Source: Megachile rotundata
Taxonomy: Eukaryota; Arthropoda; Insecta; Hymenoptera; Megachilidae
Length of the DNA: 64,000 bases
Assembly (NCBI RefSeq): GCF_050947335.1
Contig: NW_027473362.1
Location: forward strand, 620,001-684,000
Direction: 5' to 3'
Position numbers and translations under genes: made by a program. Below, piece after piece: positions 42,301 to 54,049 of the stretch. Positions within the stretch are counted from its first letter, which is position 1; each line of letters begins with the position of its first letter. Under the pieces are notes generated by a model. It did no database searches. It was not told where the DNA came from and worked only from the letters and a program-made list of their open reading frames with translations.

Positions 42301-44690
42301 TGAATGCGATTGTATGATTGTGATTGTATGATTGCGATTGTATGATTGCGATTGTATGATTGTGATTGTATGATTGTGATTGTATGATTGTGATTGCATG
42401 ATTTTGAATGTATGATTGTGATTGTATGATTGTGATTGCATGACTGTGATTGTATGGTTGTGATTGCATGATTTTGGAAGTATGATTGTGATTGTATGAT
42501 TGCGATTGTATGATTGTGATTGTATGATTGTGATTGTATGATTGTGATAGTGTGATTGTGATTGTATGATTGTGATTGTATGATTGTGATTGTATGATTG
42601 TGGTTGTATGATTGTGATTGCATGATTTTGAATGTATAATTGTGATTGCATGATTGTGATTGTATGATTGTGATTGTATGATTGTATTTGGGAGATTGTA
42701 TTTGGGAGATTGTATTTGTGAGATTGTAATTGTATGATTGCGATTGTATGATTGTGATTGTATGATTGCGATTGTATGATTGCGATTGTATGATTGTGAT
42801 TGTATGATTGTGATTGTATGATTGTGATTGCATGATTTTGAATGTATGATTGTGATTGTATGATTGAGATTGCATGACTGTGATTGTATGGTTGTGATTG
42901 CATGATTTTGAATGTATGATTGTGATTGTATGATTGCGATTGTATGATTGTGATTGTATGATTGTGATTGTATGATTGTGATAGTGTGATTGTGATTGTA
43001 TGATTGTGATTGTATGATTGTGATTGTATGATTGTGATTGTATGATTGTATTTGGGAGATTGTGTTTGGGAGATTGTAATTGTATGATTGCGATTGTATG
43101 ATTCTGATTGTATGATTGTGATGTATGATTGTAATTGTATGATTATGATTGTATGATTGTGATAGTATGATTATGATTGTATGATTGTGATTGTATGATT
43201 GCGATTGTATGATTGTGATTGTATGATTATGATTGTATTTTTGTGATTGCATGATTGTGATTGTATGATTGTGATTGTATGATTGTGATTGTATGATTGT
43301 GATTGTATGATTGTGATTGTATGATTGTGATTGCATGATTGTGATTGTATGATTGTGATTGTGTGATTGTGATTGTATGATTGTGATTGTATGATTGTGA
43401 TTGTATGATTGTGATTGCATGATTGTGATTGTATGATTGTGATTGTGTGATTGTGATTGTATGATTGTGATTGTATGATTGTGATTGTATGATTGTGATT
43501 GTATGATTGTGATTGTATGATTGTGATTGTATGATTGTGATTGTATGATTGTGATTGCATGATTGTGATTGTATGATTGTGATTGTCTGATTGTGGTTAT
43601 GCGATTGTGATTGTACGATTGTGATTGTACGATTGTGATTGTATGATTATGATTGTATGATTGTGATTGCATGATTGTGATTGTATGGTTGTGATTGCAT
43701 GATTTTGAAAGTATGATTGTGATTGTATGATTGTGATTGTATGATTGTGATTGTATGATTGTGATAGTATGATTATGATTGTATGATTGTGATTGTATGA
43801 TTGCAATTGTATGATTGTGATTGTATGATTATGATTGTATTTTTGTGATTGCATGATTGTGATTGTATGATTGTGATTGTATGATTGTGATTGCATGATT
43901 GTGATTGTATGATTGTGATTGTCTGATTGTGGTTGTGCGATTGTGATTGTACGATTGTGATTGTACGATTGTGATTGTATGATTATGATTGTATGATTGT
44001 GATTGTATGATTATGATTGTATGATTGTGATATTATGATTATGATTGTATGATTGTGATTGTATGATTGCGATTGTACGATTGTGATTGTATGATTATGA
44101 TTGTATGATTGTGATTGTATGATTATGATTGTATGACTGTGATTGTATGATTGCGATTGTATGATTGTGATTGTATGATTATGATTGTATGACTGTGATT
44201 GCACGATTGTGATTGTATGATTGTGATTGTATGATTGTGATTGTATGATTGTGATATATGATTGTAATTGTATGATTATGATTGTATGATTGCGTTTGTA
44301 TGATTGAGATTGTATGATTGAGATTGTATGATTGTGATTGTATGCTTGCGATTGTATGATTGTGATTGTAAGATTGTGATTGTATGATTGTGATTGTATG
44401 ATTGTGATTGTATGATTGTGATTGTATGATTGTGATTGTATGATTGTGATTGCATGATTGTGATTGTATGATTGTGATTGCATGATTTTGAATGTATAAT
44501 TGTGATTGCATGATTGTGATTGTATGATTGTGATTGTATGATTGTGATTGTATGATTGTATTTGGGAGATTGTATTTGGGAGATTGTAATTGTATGATTG
44601 CGATTGTATGATTGTGATTGTATGATTGCGATTGTATGATTGCGATTGTATGATTGTGATTGTATGATTGTGATTGTATGATTGTGATTG
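39330..44690 (+). repeat. Family B, mixed blocks
   Basis: Includes the partner copies at 40,890-41,660 and 42,002-42,640, plus a further pair (about 40,390-40,790 and 42,850-43,250) sharing GAGATTGCATGACTG, GTGTTTGGGAG and TATGATTCTG units. Between 43,340 and 43,460 two TGTGTG units 84 bp apart appear. At 44,030-44,220 there is a dense cluster of TATGATTATG, GATATTATG, TACGATTG and CACGATTG variants that I saw nowhere else in that order. No gene is visible. Confidence 0.75.
39926..43672 (-). other. Long open reading frame, repeat by-product, not a gene
   Basis: This is the longest open frame in the window, 1,248 codons on the - strand. It reads QSQSYNHNHTITII over and over with scattered changes. 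The consensus - strand CAATCACAATCATA has no stop in any frame, and since 14 mod 3 is 2 all three frames give the same 42-bp, 14-residue cycle. Start codons come only from units beginning with C (CATGATTG) and most stops from TATGATTATGATTG (TAA on the - strand). No splice, promoter or codon-bias evidence supports translation. The many shorter - strand open frames have the same origin. Confidence 0.9.
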
Positions 44691-46900
44691 CATGATTTTG
44701 AATGTATGATTGTGATTGTATGATTGCGATTGTATGATTGTGATTGTATGATTGTGATTGTATGATTGTGATAGTGTGATTGTGATTGTATGATTGTGAT
44801 TGTATGATTGTGATTGTATGATTGTGATTGTATGATTGTATTTGGGAGATTGTGTTTGGGAGATTGTAATTGTATGATTGCGATTGTATGATTCTGATTG
44901 TATGATTGTGATGTATGATTGTAATTGTATGATTATGATTGTATGATTGTGATAGTATGATTATGATTGTATGATTGTGATTGTATGATTGCGATTGTAT
45001 GATTGTGATTGTATGATTATGATTGTATTTTCGTGATTGCATGATTGTGATTGTATGATTGTGATTGTATGATTGTGATTGCATGATTGTGATTGTATGA
45101 TTGTGATTGTCTGATTGTGGTTGTGCGATTGTGATTGTACGATTGTGATTGTACGATTGTGATTGTATGATTATGATTGTATGATTGTGATTGTATGATT
45201 ATGGTTGTATGATTGTGATTGTATGATTGCGATTGTATGATTGTGATTGTATGATTATGATTGTATTTTTGTGATTGCATGATTGTGATTGTATGATTGT
45301 GATTGTATGATTGTGATTGTATGATTGTGATTGTATGATTGTGATTGTATGATTGTGATTGTATGATTGTGATATATGATTGTAATTGTATGATTATGAT
45401 TGTATGATTGCGTTTGTATGATTGAGATTGTATGATTGAGATTGTATGATTGTGATTGTATGCTTGCGATTGTATGATTGTGATTGTATGATTGTGATTG
45501 TATGATTGTGATTGTATGATTGTGATTGTATGATTGTGATTGTATGATTGTGATTGTATGATTGTGATTGTATGATTGTGATTGTATGATTGTGATGGTA
45601 TGATTGTGATTGTATGATTGTGATTGTATGATTGTGATTGTATGATTGTGATTGCATGATTGTGATTGTATGATTGTGATTGTATGATTGTGATTGTATG
45701 GTTGTGATTGCATGATTTTGAATGTATAATTGTGATTGCATGATTGTGATTGTATGATTGTGATTGTATGATTGTGATTGTATGATTGTATTTGGGAGAT
45801 TGTATTTGGGAGATTGTATTTGGGAGATTGTAATTGTATGATTGCGATTGTATGATTGTGATTGTATGATTGCGATTGTATGATTGCGATTGTATGATTG
45901 TGATTGTATGATTGTGATTGTATGATTGTGATTGCATGATTTTGAATGTATGATTGTGATTGTATGATTGTGATTGCATGACTGTGATTGTATGGTTGTG
46001 ATTGCATGATTTTGAAAGTATGATTGTGATTGTATGATTGCGATTGTATGATTGTGATTGTATGATTGTGATTGTATGATTGTGATTGTATGATTATGAT
46101 TGTATGATTGTGATTGTATGATTATGATTGTATGATTGTGATTGTATGATTGCGATTGTATGACTGTGATTGTATGGTTGTGATTGCATGATTTTGAAAG
46201 TATGATTGTGATTGTATGATTGCGATTGTATGATTGTGATTGTATGATTGTGATTGTATGATTGTGATAGTGTGATTGTGATTGTATGATTGTGATTGTA
46301 TGATTGTGATTGTATGATTGTATTTGGGAGATTGTATTTGGGAGATTGTAATTGTATGATTGCGATTGTATGATTGTGATTGTATGATTGTGATTGTATG
46401 ATTGTGATTGTATGATTGTGATTGTATGATTGTAATTGTATGATTGTGATTGTATGATTGTGATTGCATGATTGTGATTGTATGATTGTGATTGCATGAT
46501 TCTGAATGTATAATTGTGATTGCATGATTGTGGTTGTGCGATTGTGATTGTACGATTGTGATTGTACGATTGTGATTGTATGATTATGATTGTATGATTG
46601 TGATTGTATGATTATGGTTGTATGATTGTGATTGTATGATTGCGATTGTATGATTGTGATTGTATGATTATGATTGTATTTTTGTGATTGCATGATTGTG
46701 ATTGTATGATTGTGATTGTATGATTGTGATTGTATGATTGTGATTGTATGATTGTGATATATGATTGTAATTGTATGATTATGATTGTATGATTGCGTTT
46801 GTATGATTGATATTGTATGATTGAGATTGTATGATTGTGATTGTATGATTGTGATTGTATGATTGTGATTGTATGATTGTGATTGTATGATTGTGATTGC
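44690..46900 (+). repeat. Family B ~5-kb duplication, left copy
   Basis: Matches 49,668-51,840 at +4,978 bp, falling to +4,950 and rising to about +4,990 bp further right. Shared markers are GTGTTTGGGAG and TATGATTCTG near 44,850-44,895, TATGATTATGG near 45,200, the GATATATG unit near 45,372 and the triple GGGAG cluster near 45,790. The left copy has a TATTTTCGTG unit near 45,028 where the right copy has TATTTTTGTG. All offset changes are small, as expected from unit gains and losses. Confidence 0.83.
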
Positions 46901-48505
46901 ATGATTGTGATTGTATGATTGTGATTGCATGATTTTGAATGTATAATTGTGATTGCATGATTGTGATTGTATGATTGTGATTGTATGATTGTGATTGTAT
47001 GATTGTATTTGGGAGATTGTATTTGGGAGATTGTATTTGGGAGATTGTAATTGTATGATTGCGATTGTATGATTGTGATTGTATGATTGCGATTGTATGA
47101 TTGCGATTGTATGATTGTGATTGTATGATTGTGATTGTATGATTGTGATTGCATGATTTTGAATGTATGATTGTGATTGTATGATTGTGATTGCATGACT
47201 GTGATTGTATGGTTGTGATTGCATGATTTTGAAAGTATGATTGTGATTGTATGATTGCGATTGTATGATTGTGATTGTATGATTGTGATTGTATGATTGT
47301 GATTGTATGATTATGATTGTATGATTGTGATTGTATGATTATGATTGTATGATTGTGATTGTATGATTGCGATTGTATGACTGTGATTGTATGGTTGTGA
47401 TTGCATGATTTTGAAAGTATGATTGTGATTGTATGATTGCGATTGTATGATTGTGATTGTATGATTGTGATTGTATGATTGTGATAGTGTGATTGTGATT
47501 GTATGATTGTGATTGTATGATTGTGATTGTATGATTGTATTTGGGAGATTGTATTTGGGAGATTGTAATTGTATGATTGCGATTGTATGATTGTGATTGT
47601 ATGATTGTGATTGTATGATTGTGATTGTATGATTGTGATTGTATGATTGTGATTGTATGATTGTGATTGTATGATTGTGATTGCATGATTGTGATTGTAT
47701 GATTGTGATTGCATGATTCTGAATGTATAATTGTGATTGCATGATTGTGGTTGTGCGATTGTGATTGTACGATTGTGATTGTACGATTGTGATTGTATGA
47801 TTATGATTGTATGATTGTGATTGTATGATTATGGTTGTATGATTGTGATTGTATGATTGCGATTGTATGATTGTGATTGTATGATTATGATTGTATTTTT
47901 GTGATTGCATGATTGTGATTGTATGATTGTGATTGTATGATTGTGATTGTATGATTGTGATTGTATGATTGTGATATATGATTGTAATTGTATGATTATG
48001 ATTGTATGATTGCGTTTGTATGATTGATATTGTATGATTGAGATTGTATGATTGTGATTGTATGATTGTGATTGTATGATTGTGATTGTATGATTGTGAT
48101 TGTATGATTGTGATTGCATGATTGTGATTGTATGATTGTGATTGCATGATTTTGAATGTATAATTGTGATTGCATGATTGTGATTGTATGATTGTGATTG
48201 TATGATTGTGATTGTATGATTGTATTTGGGAGATTGTATTTGGGAGATTGTATTTGGGAGATTGTAATTGTATGATTGCGATTGTATGATTGTGATTGTA
48301 TGATTGCGATTGTATGATTGCGATTATATGATTGTGATTGTTTGATTGTGATTGTATGATTGTGATTGCATGATTTTGAATGTATGATTGTGATTGTATG
48401 GTTGTGATTGCATGACTGTGATTGTATGGTTGTGATTGCATGATTTTGAAAGTATGATTGTGATTGTATGATTGCGATTGTATGATTGTGATTGTATGAT
48501 TGTGA
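45700..48505 (+). repeat. 1,217-bp higher-order repeat, ~2.3 copies
   Basis: Markers repeat at exactly 1,217 bp: TATAATTG at 45,725, 46,942 and 48,159; GAAAGTATG at 46,014 and 47,231, with a third at about 48,448; the GATATATG unit at about 46,757 and 47,973. 1,217 bp is 86 units of 14 bp plus one 13-bp unit, and each copy holds one GATATATG 13-bp unit. The third copy stops near 48,505 at a GATAGTGTG unit. Substitutions such as GCGATTATATG near 48,320 mark individual copies. It is the clearest regular higher-order repeat in family B. Confidence 0.9.
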
Positions 48506-49668
48506 TTGTATGATTGTGATAGTGTGATTGTGATTGTATGATTGTGATTGTATGATTGTGATTGTATGATTGTGATTGTATGATTGCATTTGGGAGATTG
48601 TATTTGGGAGATTGTAATTGTATGATTGCGATTGTATGATTGTGATTGTATGATTGTGATGTATGATTGTAATTGTATGATTATGATTGTATGATTGTGA
48701 TAGTATGATTACGATTGTATGATTGTGATTGTATGATTGCGATTGTATGATTGTGATTGTATGATTGTGATTGTGTGATTGTGATTGTATGATTGTGATT
48801 GTATGATTGTGATTGTATGATTGTGATTGTATGATTGTGATTGTATGATTGTGATTGCATGATTGTGATTGTATGATTGTGATTGTCTGATTGTGGTTGT
48901 GCGATTGTGATTGTACGATTGTGATTGTACGATTGTGATTGTATGATTATGATTGTATGATTGTGATTGTATGATTGTGATTGTATGATTGTGATATATG
49001 ATTGTAATTGTATGATTATGATTGTATGATTGCGTTTGTATGATTGAGATTGTATGATTGAGATTGTATGATTGTGATTGTATGCTTGCGATTGTATGAT
49101 TGTGATTGTATGATTGTGATTGTATGATTGTGATTGTATGATTGTGATTGTATGATTGTGATTGTATGATTGTGATTGTATGATTGTGATTGTATGATTG
49201 TGATTGCATGATTGTGATTGTATGATTGTGATTGCATGATTTTGAATGTATAATTGTGATTGCATGATTGTGATTGTATGATTGTGATTGTATGATTGTA
49301 TTTGGGAGATTGTATTTGGGAGATTGTATTTGGGAGATTGTAATTGTATGATTGCGATTGTATGATTGTGATTGTATGATTGTGATTGTATGATTGTGAT
49401 TGCATGATTGTGATTGTATGATTGTGATTGCATGATTTTGAATGTATAATTGTGATTGCATGATTGTGATTGTATGATTGTGATTGTATGATTGTGATTG
49501 TATGATTGTATTTGGGAGATTGTATTTGGGAGATTGTATTTGGGAGATTGTAATTGTATGATTGCGATTGTATGATTGTGATTGTATGATTGCGATTGTA
49601 TGATTGCGATTGTATGATTGTGATTGTATGATTGAGATTGCATGACTGTGATTGTATGGTTGTGATTG
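48505..49668 (+). repeat. Family B segment between duplicated blocks
   Basis: GCATTTGGGAG pair near 48,585, a 13-bp GATG unit near 48,659 (the family A form), GATTACG near 48,708, a TGTGTG unit near 48,775, the TCTGATTGTGGTTG/TGCGATTG group near 48,887, a GATATATG unit near 48,994, and two triple GGGAG clusters near 49,300 and 49,510 that are 14x15 bp apart. The last two are embedded in a ~200-bp local duplication (TATAATTG at 49,247 and 49,446). No gene is visible. Confidence 0.75.
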
Positions 49669-51840
49669 CATGATTTTGAATGTATGATTGTGATTGTATG
49701 ATTGCGATTGTATGATTGTGATTGTATGATTGTGATTGTATGATTGTGATAGTGTGATTGTGATTGTATGATTGTGATTGTATGATTGTGATTGTATGAT
49801 TGTGATTGTATGATTGTATTTGGGAGATTGTGTTTGGGAGATTGTAATTGTATGATTGCGATTGTATGATTCTGATTGTATGATTGTGATGTATGATTGT
49901 AATTGTATGATTATGATTGTATGATTGTGATAGTATGATTATGATTGTATGATTGTGATTGTATGATTGCGATTGTATGATTGTGATTGTATGATTATGA
50001 TTGTATTTTTGTGATTGCATGATTGTGATTGTATGATTGTGATTGTATGATTGTGATTGCATGATTGTGATTGTATGATTGTGATTGTCTGATTGTGGTT
50101 GTGCGATTGTGATTGTACGATTGTGATTGTACGATTGTGATTGTATGATTATGATTGTATGATTGTGATTGTATGACTATGGTTGTATGATTGTGATTGT
50201 ATGATTGCGATTGTATGATTGTGATTGTATGATTATGATTGTATTTTTGTGATTGCATGATTGTGATTGTATGATTGTGATTGTATGATTGTGATTGTAT
50301 GATTGTGATTGTATGATTGTGATTGTATGATTGTGATTGTATGATTGTGATATATGATTGTAATTGTATGATTATGATTGTATGATTGCGTTTGTATGAT
50401 TGAGATTGTATGATTGAGATTGTATGATTGTGATTGTATGCTTGCAATTGTATGATTGTGATTGTATGATTGTGATTGTATGATTGTGATTGTATGATTG
50501 TGATTGTATGATTGTGATTGTATGATTGTGATTGTATGATTGTGATTGTATGATTGTGATTGTATGATTGTGATTGTATGATTGTGATTGTATGATTGTG
50601 ATTGTATGATTGTGATTGTATGATTGTGATTGCATGATTGTGATTGTATGATTGTGATTGCATGATTTTGAATGTATAATTGTGATTGCATGATTGTGAT
50701 GGTATGATTGTGATTGTATGATTGTGATTGTATGATTGTATTTGGGAGATTGTATTTGGGAGATTGTATTTGGGAGATTGTAATTGTATGATTGCGATTG
50801 TATGATTGTGATTGTATGATTGCGATTGTATGATTGCGATTGTATGATTGTGATTGTATGATTGTGATTGTATGATTGTGATTGCATGATTTTGAATGTA
50901 TGATTGTGATTGTATGATTGTGATTGCATGACTGTGATTGTATGGTTGTGATTGCATGATTTTGAAAGTATGATTGTGATTGTATGATTGCGATTGTATG
51001 ATTGTGATTGTATGATTGTGATTGTATGATTGTGATTGTATGATTATGATTGTATGATTGTGATTGTATGATTATGATTGTATGATTGTGATTGTATGAT
51101 TGCGATTGTATGACTGTGATTGTATGGTTGTGATTGCATGATTTTGAAAGTATGATTGTGATTGTATGATTGCGATTGTATGATTGTGATTGTATGATTG
51201 TGATTGTATGATTGTGATAGTGTGATTGTGATTGTATGATTGTGATTGTATGATTGTGATTGTATGATTGTGATTGTATGATTGTATTTGGGAGATTGTA
51301 TTTGGGAGATTGTAATTGTATGATTGCGATTGTATGATTGTGATTGTATGATTGTGATTGTATGATTGTGATTGTATGATTGTGATTGTATGATTGTGAT
51401 TGTATGATTGTGATTGTATGATTGTGATTGTATGATTGTGATTGTATGATTGTGATTGCATGATTGTGATTGTATGATTGTGATTGCATGATTTTGAATG
51501 TATAATTGTGATTGCATGATTGTGGTTGTGCGATTGTGATTGTACGATTGTGATTGTACGATTGTGATTGTATGATTATGATTGTATGATTGTGATTGTA
51601 TGATTATGGTTGTATGATTGTGATTGTATGATTGCGATTGTATGATTGTGATTGTATGATTATGATTGTATTTTTGTGATTGCATGATTGTGATTGTATG
51701 ATTGTGATTGTATGATTGTGATTGTATGATTGTGATTGTATGATTGTGATTGTATGATTGTGATATATGATTGTAATTGTATGATTATGATTGTATGATT
51801 GCGTTTGTATGATTGATATTGTATGATTGAGATTGTATGA
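49668..51840 (+). repeat. Family B ~5-kb duplication, right copy
   Basis: Colinear with 44,690-46,900. It contains GTGTTTGGGAG near 49,830, TATGACTATGG near 50,175 (TATGATTATGG in the left copy), the GATATATG unit near 50,351, GCTTGCAATTG near 50,440 (GCTTGCGATTG in the left copy) and the triple GGGAG cluster near 50,740. It ends near 51,840, where the left copy goes on with canonical units but this one has CATGACTGTG. Confidence 0.83.
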
Positions 51841-52400
51841 TTGTGATTGCATGACTGTGATTGTATGGTTGTGATTGCATGATTTTGAAAGTATGATTGT
51901 GATTGTATGATTGCGATTGTATGATTGTGATTGTATGATTGTGATTGTATGATTGTGATAGTGTGATTGTGATTGTATGATTGTGATTGTATGATTGTGA
52001 TTGTATGATTGTGATTGTATGATTGCATTTGGGAGATTGTATTTGGGAGATTGTAATTGTATGATTGCGATTGTATGATTGTGATTGTATGATTGCGATT
52101 GTATGATTGCGATTATATGATTGTGATTGTATGATTGTGATTGTATGATTGTGATTGCATGATTTTGAATGTATGATTGTGATTGTATGATTGTGATTGC
52201 ATGACTGTGATTGTATGGTTGTGATTGCATGATTTTGAAAGTATGATTGTGATTGTATGATTGCGATTGTATGATTGTGATTGTATGATTGTGATTGTAT
52301 GATTGTGATAGTGTGATTGTGATTGTATGATTGTGATTGTATGATTGTGATTGTATGATTGTGATTGTATGATTGTGATTGTATGATTGTATTTGGGAGA
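51840..52400 (+). repeat. End of family B
   Basis: Two successive GACTGTG/TATGGTTG/GAAAGTATG/GATAGTGTG groups (near 51,850-51,965 and 52,203-52,315), about 350 bp apart, separated by a GCATTTGGGAG pair and a GCGATTATATG unit. This is the last place where GATAGTGTG recurs as a family B group. One GATAGTGTG unit also occurs in family A near 57,692. Confidence 0.75.
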
Positions 52401-53560
52401 TTGTATTTGGGAGATTGTAATTGTATGATTGCGATTGTATGATTGTGATTGTATGATTGTGATTGTATGATTGTGATTGTATGATTGTGATTGTATGATT
52501 GTATTTGGGAGATTGTATTTGGGAGATTGTAATTGTATGATTGCGATTGTATGATTGTGATTGTATGATTGTGATGTATGATTGTAATTGCATGATTATG
52601 ATTGTATGATTGTGATTGTATGATTATGATTGTATGATTGTGATTGTATGATTGCGATTGTATGATTGTGATTGTATGATTATGATTGTATTTTTGTGAT
52701 TGCATGATTGTGATTGTATGATTGTGATTGTATGATTGTGATTGTATGATTGTGATAGTATGATTGTGATTGTATGATTGTGATTGTATGATTGTGATTG
52801 TATGATTGTATTTGGGAGATTGTATTTGGGAGATTGTAATTGTATGATTGCGATTGTATGATTGTGATTGTATGATTGTGATGTATGATTGTAATTGTAT
52901 GATTATGATTGTATGATTGCGTTAGAATGATTGAGATTGTATGATTGAGATTGTATGATTGTGATTGTATGCTTGCGATTGTATGATTGTGATTGTATGA
53001 TTGTGATTGTATGATTGTGATTGTATGATTGTGATTGCATGATTGTGATTGTATGATTGTGATTGTATGATTGTGATTGTATGATTGTGATTGCATGATT
53101 GTGATTGTATGGTTGTGATTCCATGATTTTGAAAGTATGATTGTGATTGTATGATTGTGATTGTGTGATTGTGATTGTATGATTATGATTGTATGATTGT
53201 ATTTGGGAGATTGTATTTGGGAGATTGTAATTGTATGATTGCGATTGTATGATTGTGATTGTATGATTGTGATGTATGATTGTAATTGTATGATTATGAT
53301 TGTATGATTGTGATAGTATGATTATGATTGTATGATTGTGATTGTATGATTGCGATTGTATGATTGTGATTGTATGATTATGATTGTATTTTTGTGATTG
53401 CATGATTGTTATTGTATGATTGTGATTGTATGATTGTGATTGCATGATTGTGATTGTATGATTGTGATTGTCTGATTGTGGTTGTGCGATTGTGATTGTA
53501 CGATTGTGATTGTACGATTGTGATTGTACGATTGTGATTGTACGATTGTGATTGTACGAT
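52400..53560 (+). repeat. Family A block H5, copy 1
   Basis: Matches 58,600-59,440 at +5,903 bp over its main part. The diagnostic unit GCGTTAGAATG occurs only at 52,919 and 58,822 (other copies read GCGTTAGTATG). Other shared units are the TGTGTG variant near 53,162 and the GTTATTG unit near 53,408. A private difference here is GATTCCATG near 53,118. It ends in a stretch of five TACGATTG units near 53,497-53,558. Confidence 0.85.
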
Positions 53561-53568
53561 TATGATTG

Positions 53569-53750
53569 TATGATTGTGATTGTATGATTGTGATTGTATG
53601 ATTGTGATTGTATGATTGTGATTGTATGATTGTGATTGTATGATTGTGATTGTATGATTGTGATTGTATGATTGTGATTGTATGATTGTGATTGTATGAT
53701 TGTGATTGTATGATTGTGATTGTATGATTGTGATTGTATGATTGTGATTG
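53569..53750 (+). repeat. Pure canonical run, 13 units
   Basis: Thirteen perfect units between TACGATTATGATTG and TATGATTATGATTG. A second run of 11 perfect units follows at 53,849-54,002 after a TATTTTTGTG and a CATGATTG unit. No other content. Confidence 0.88.
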
Positions 53751-54049
53751 TATGATTATGATTGTATGATTGTGATTGTATGATTGCGATTGTATGATTG
53801 TGATTGTATGATTATGATTGTATTTTTGTGATTGCATGATTGTGATTGTATGATTGTGATTGTATGATTGTGATTGTATGATTGTGATTGTATGATTGTG
53901 ATTGTATGATTGTGATTGTATGATTGTGATTGTATGATTGTGATTGTATGATTGTGATTGTATGATTGTGATTGTATGATTGTGATTGTATGATTGTGAT
54001 TGTATGATTGTGATTCTATGATTGTATTTGGGAGATTGTATTTGGGAGA

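Larger units (their letters stand above)
37140..52400 (+). repeat. Family B domain of the satellite
   Basis: About 15 kb in which the same 14-bp unit carries a different set of variants. TATAATTGTGATTG units recur (near 37,140, 38,330, 38,886, 39,335, 40,170, 41,362, 42,186, 42,635, 44,493, 45,725, 46,942, 48,159, 49,247, 50,675 and 51,499). GATAGTGTG units are frequent. The GACTGTG/TATGGTTGTG/TTTTGAAAGTATG group is repeated. The 13-bp unit often takes the GATATATG form (for example 38,688, 42,002, 46,757, 47,973, 50,351) instead of GATGTATG. I saw no GAATTC between 35,244 and 55,026. Domain edges are approximate. No gene is visible. Confidence 0.85.

Noticed and set aside
39926..43672. 1,248-codon open frame and dozens of shorter - strand frames as repeat-protein genes
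   Set aside because: All three - frames are open for the same reason (a 14-bp unit with no stop in any - frame). Overlapping frames encode the same peptide cycle, starts depend on single C variants, and there is no flanking regulatory or unique sequence.
37141..51505. TGTATAAT words of family B as Pumilio-type RNA sites
   Set aside because: The match is partial, the word is a one-base variant of the satellite unit, and no transcript is shown.
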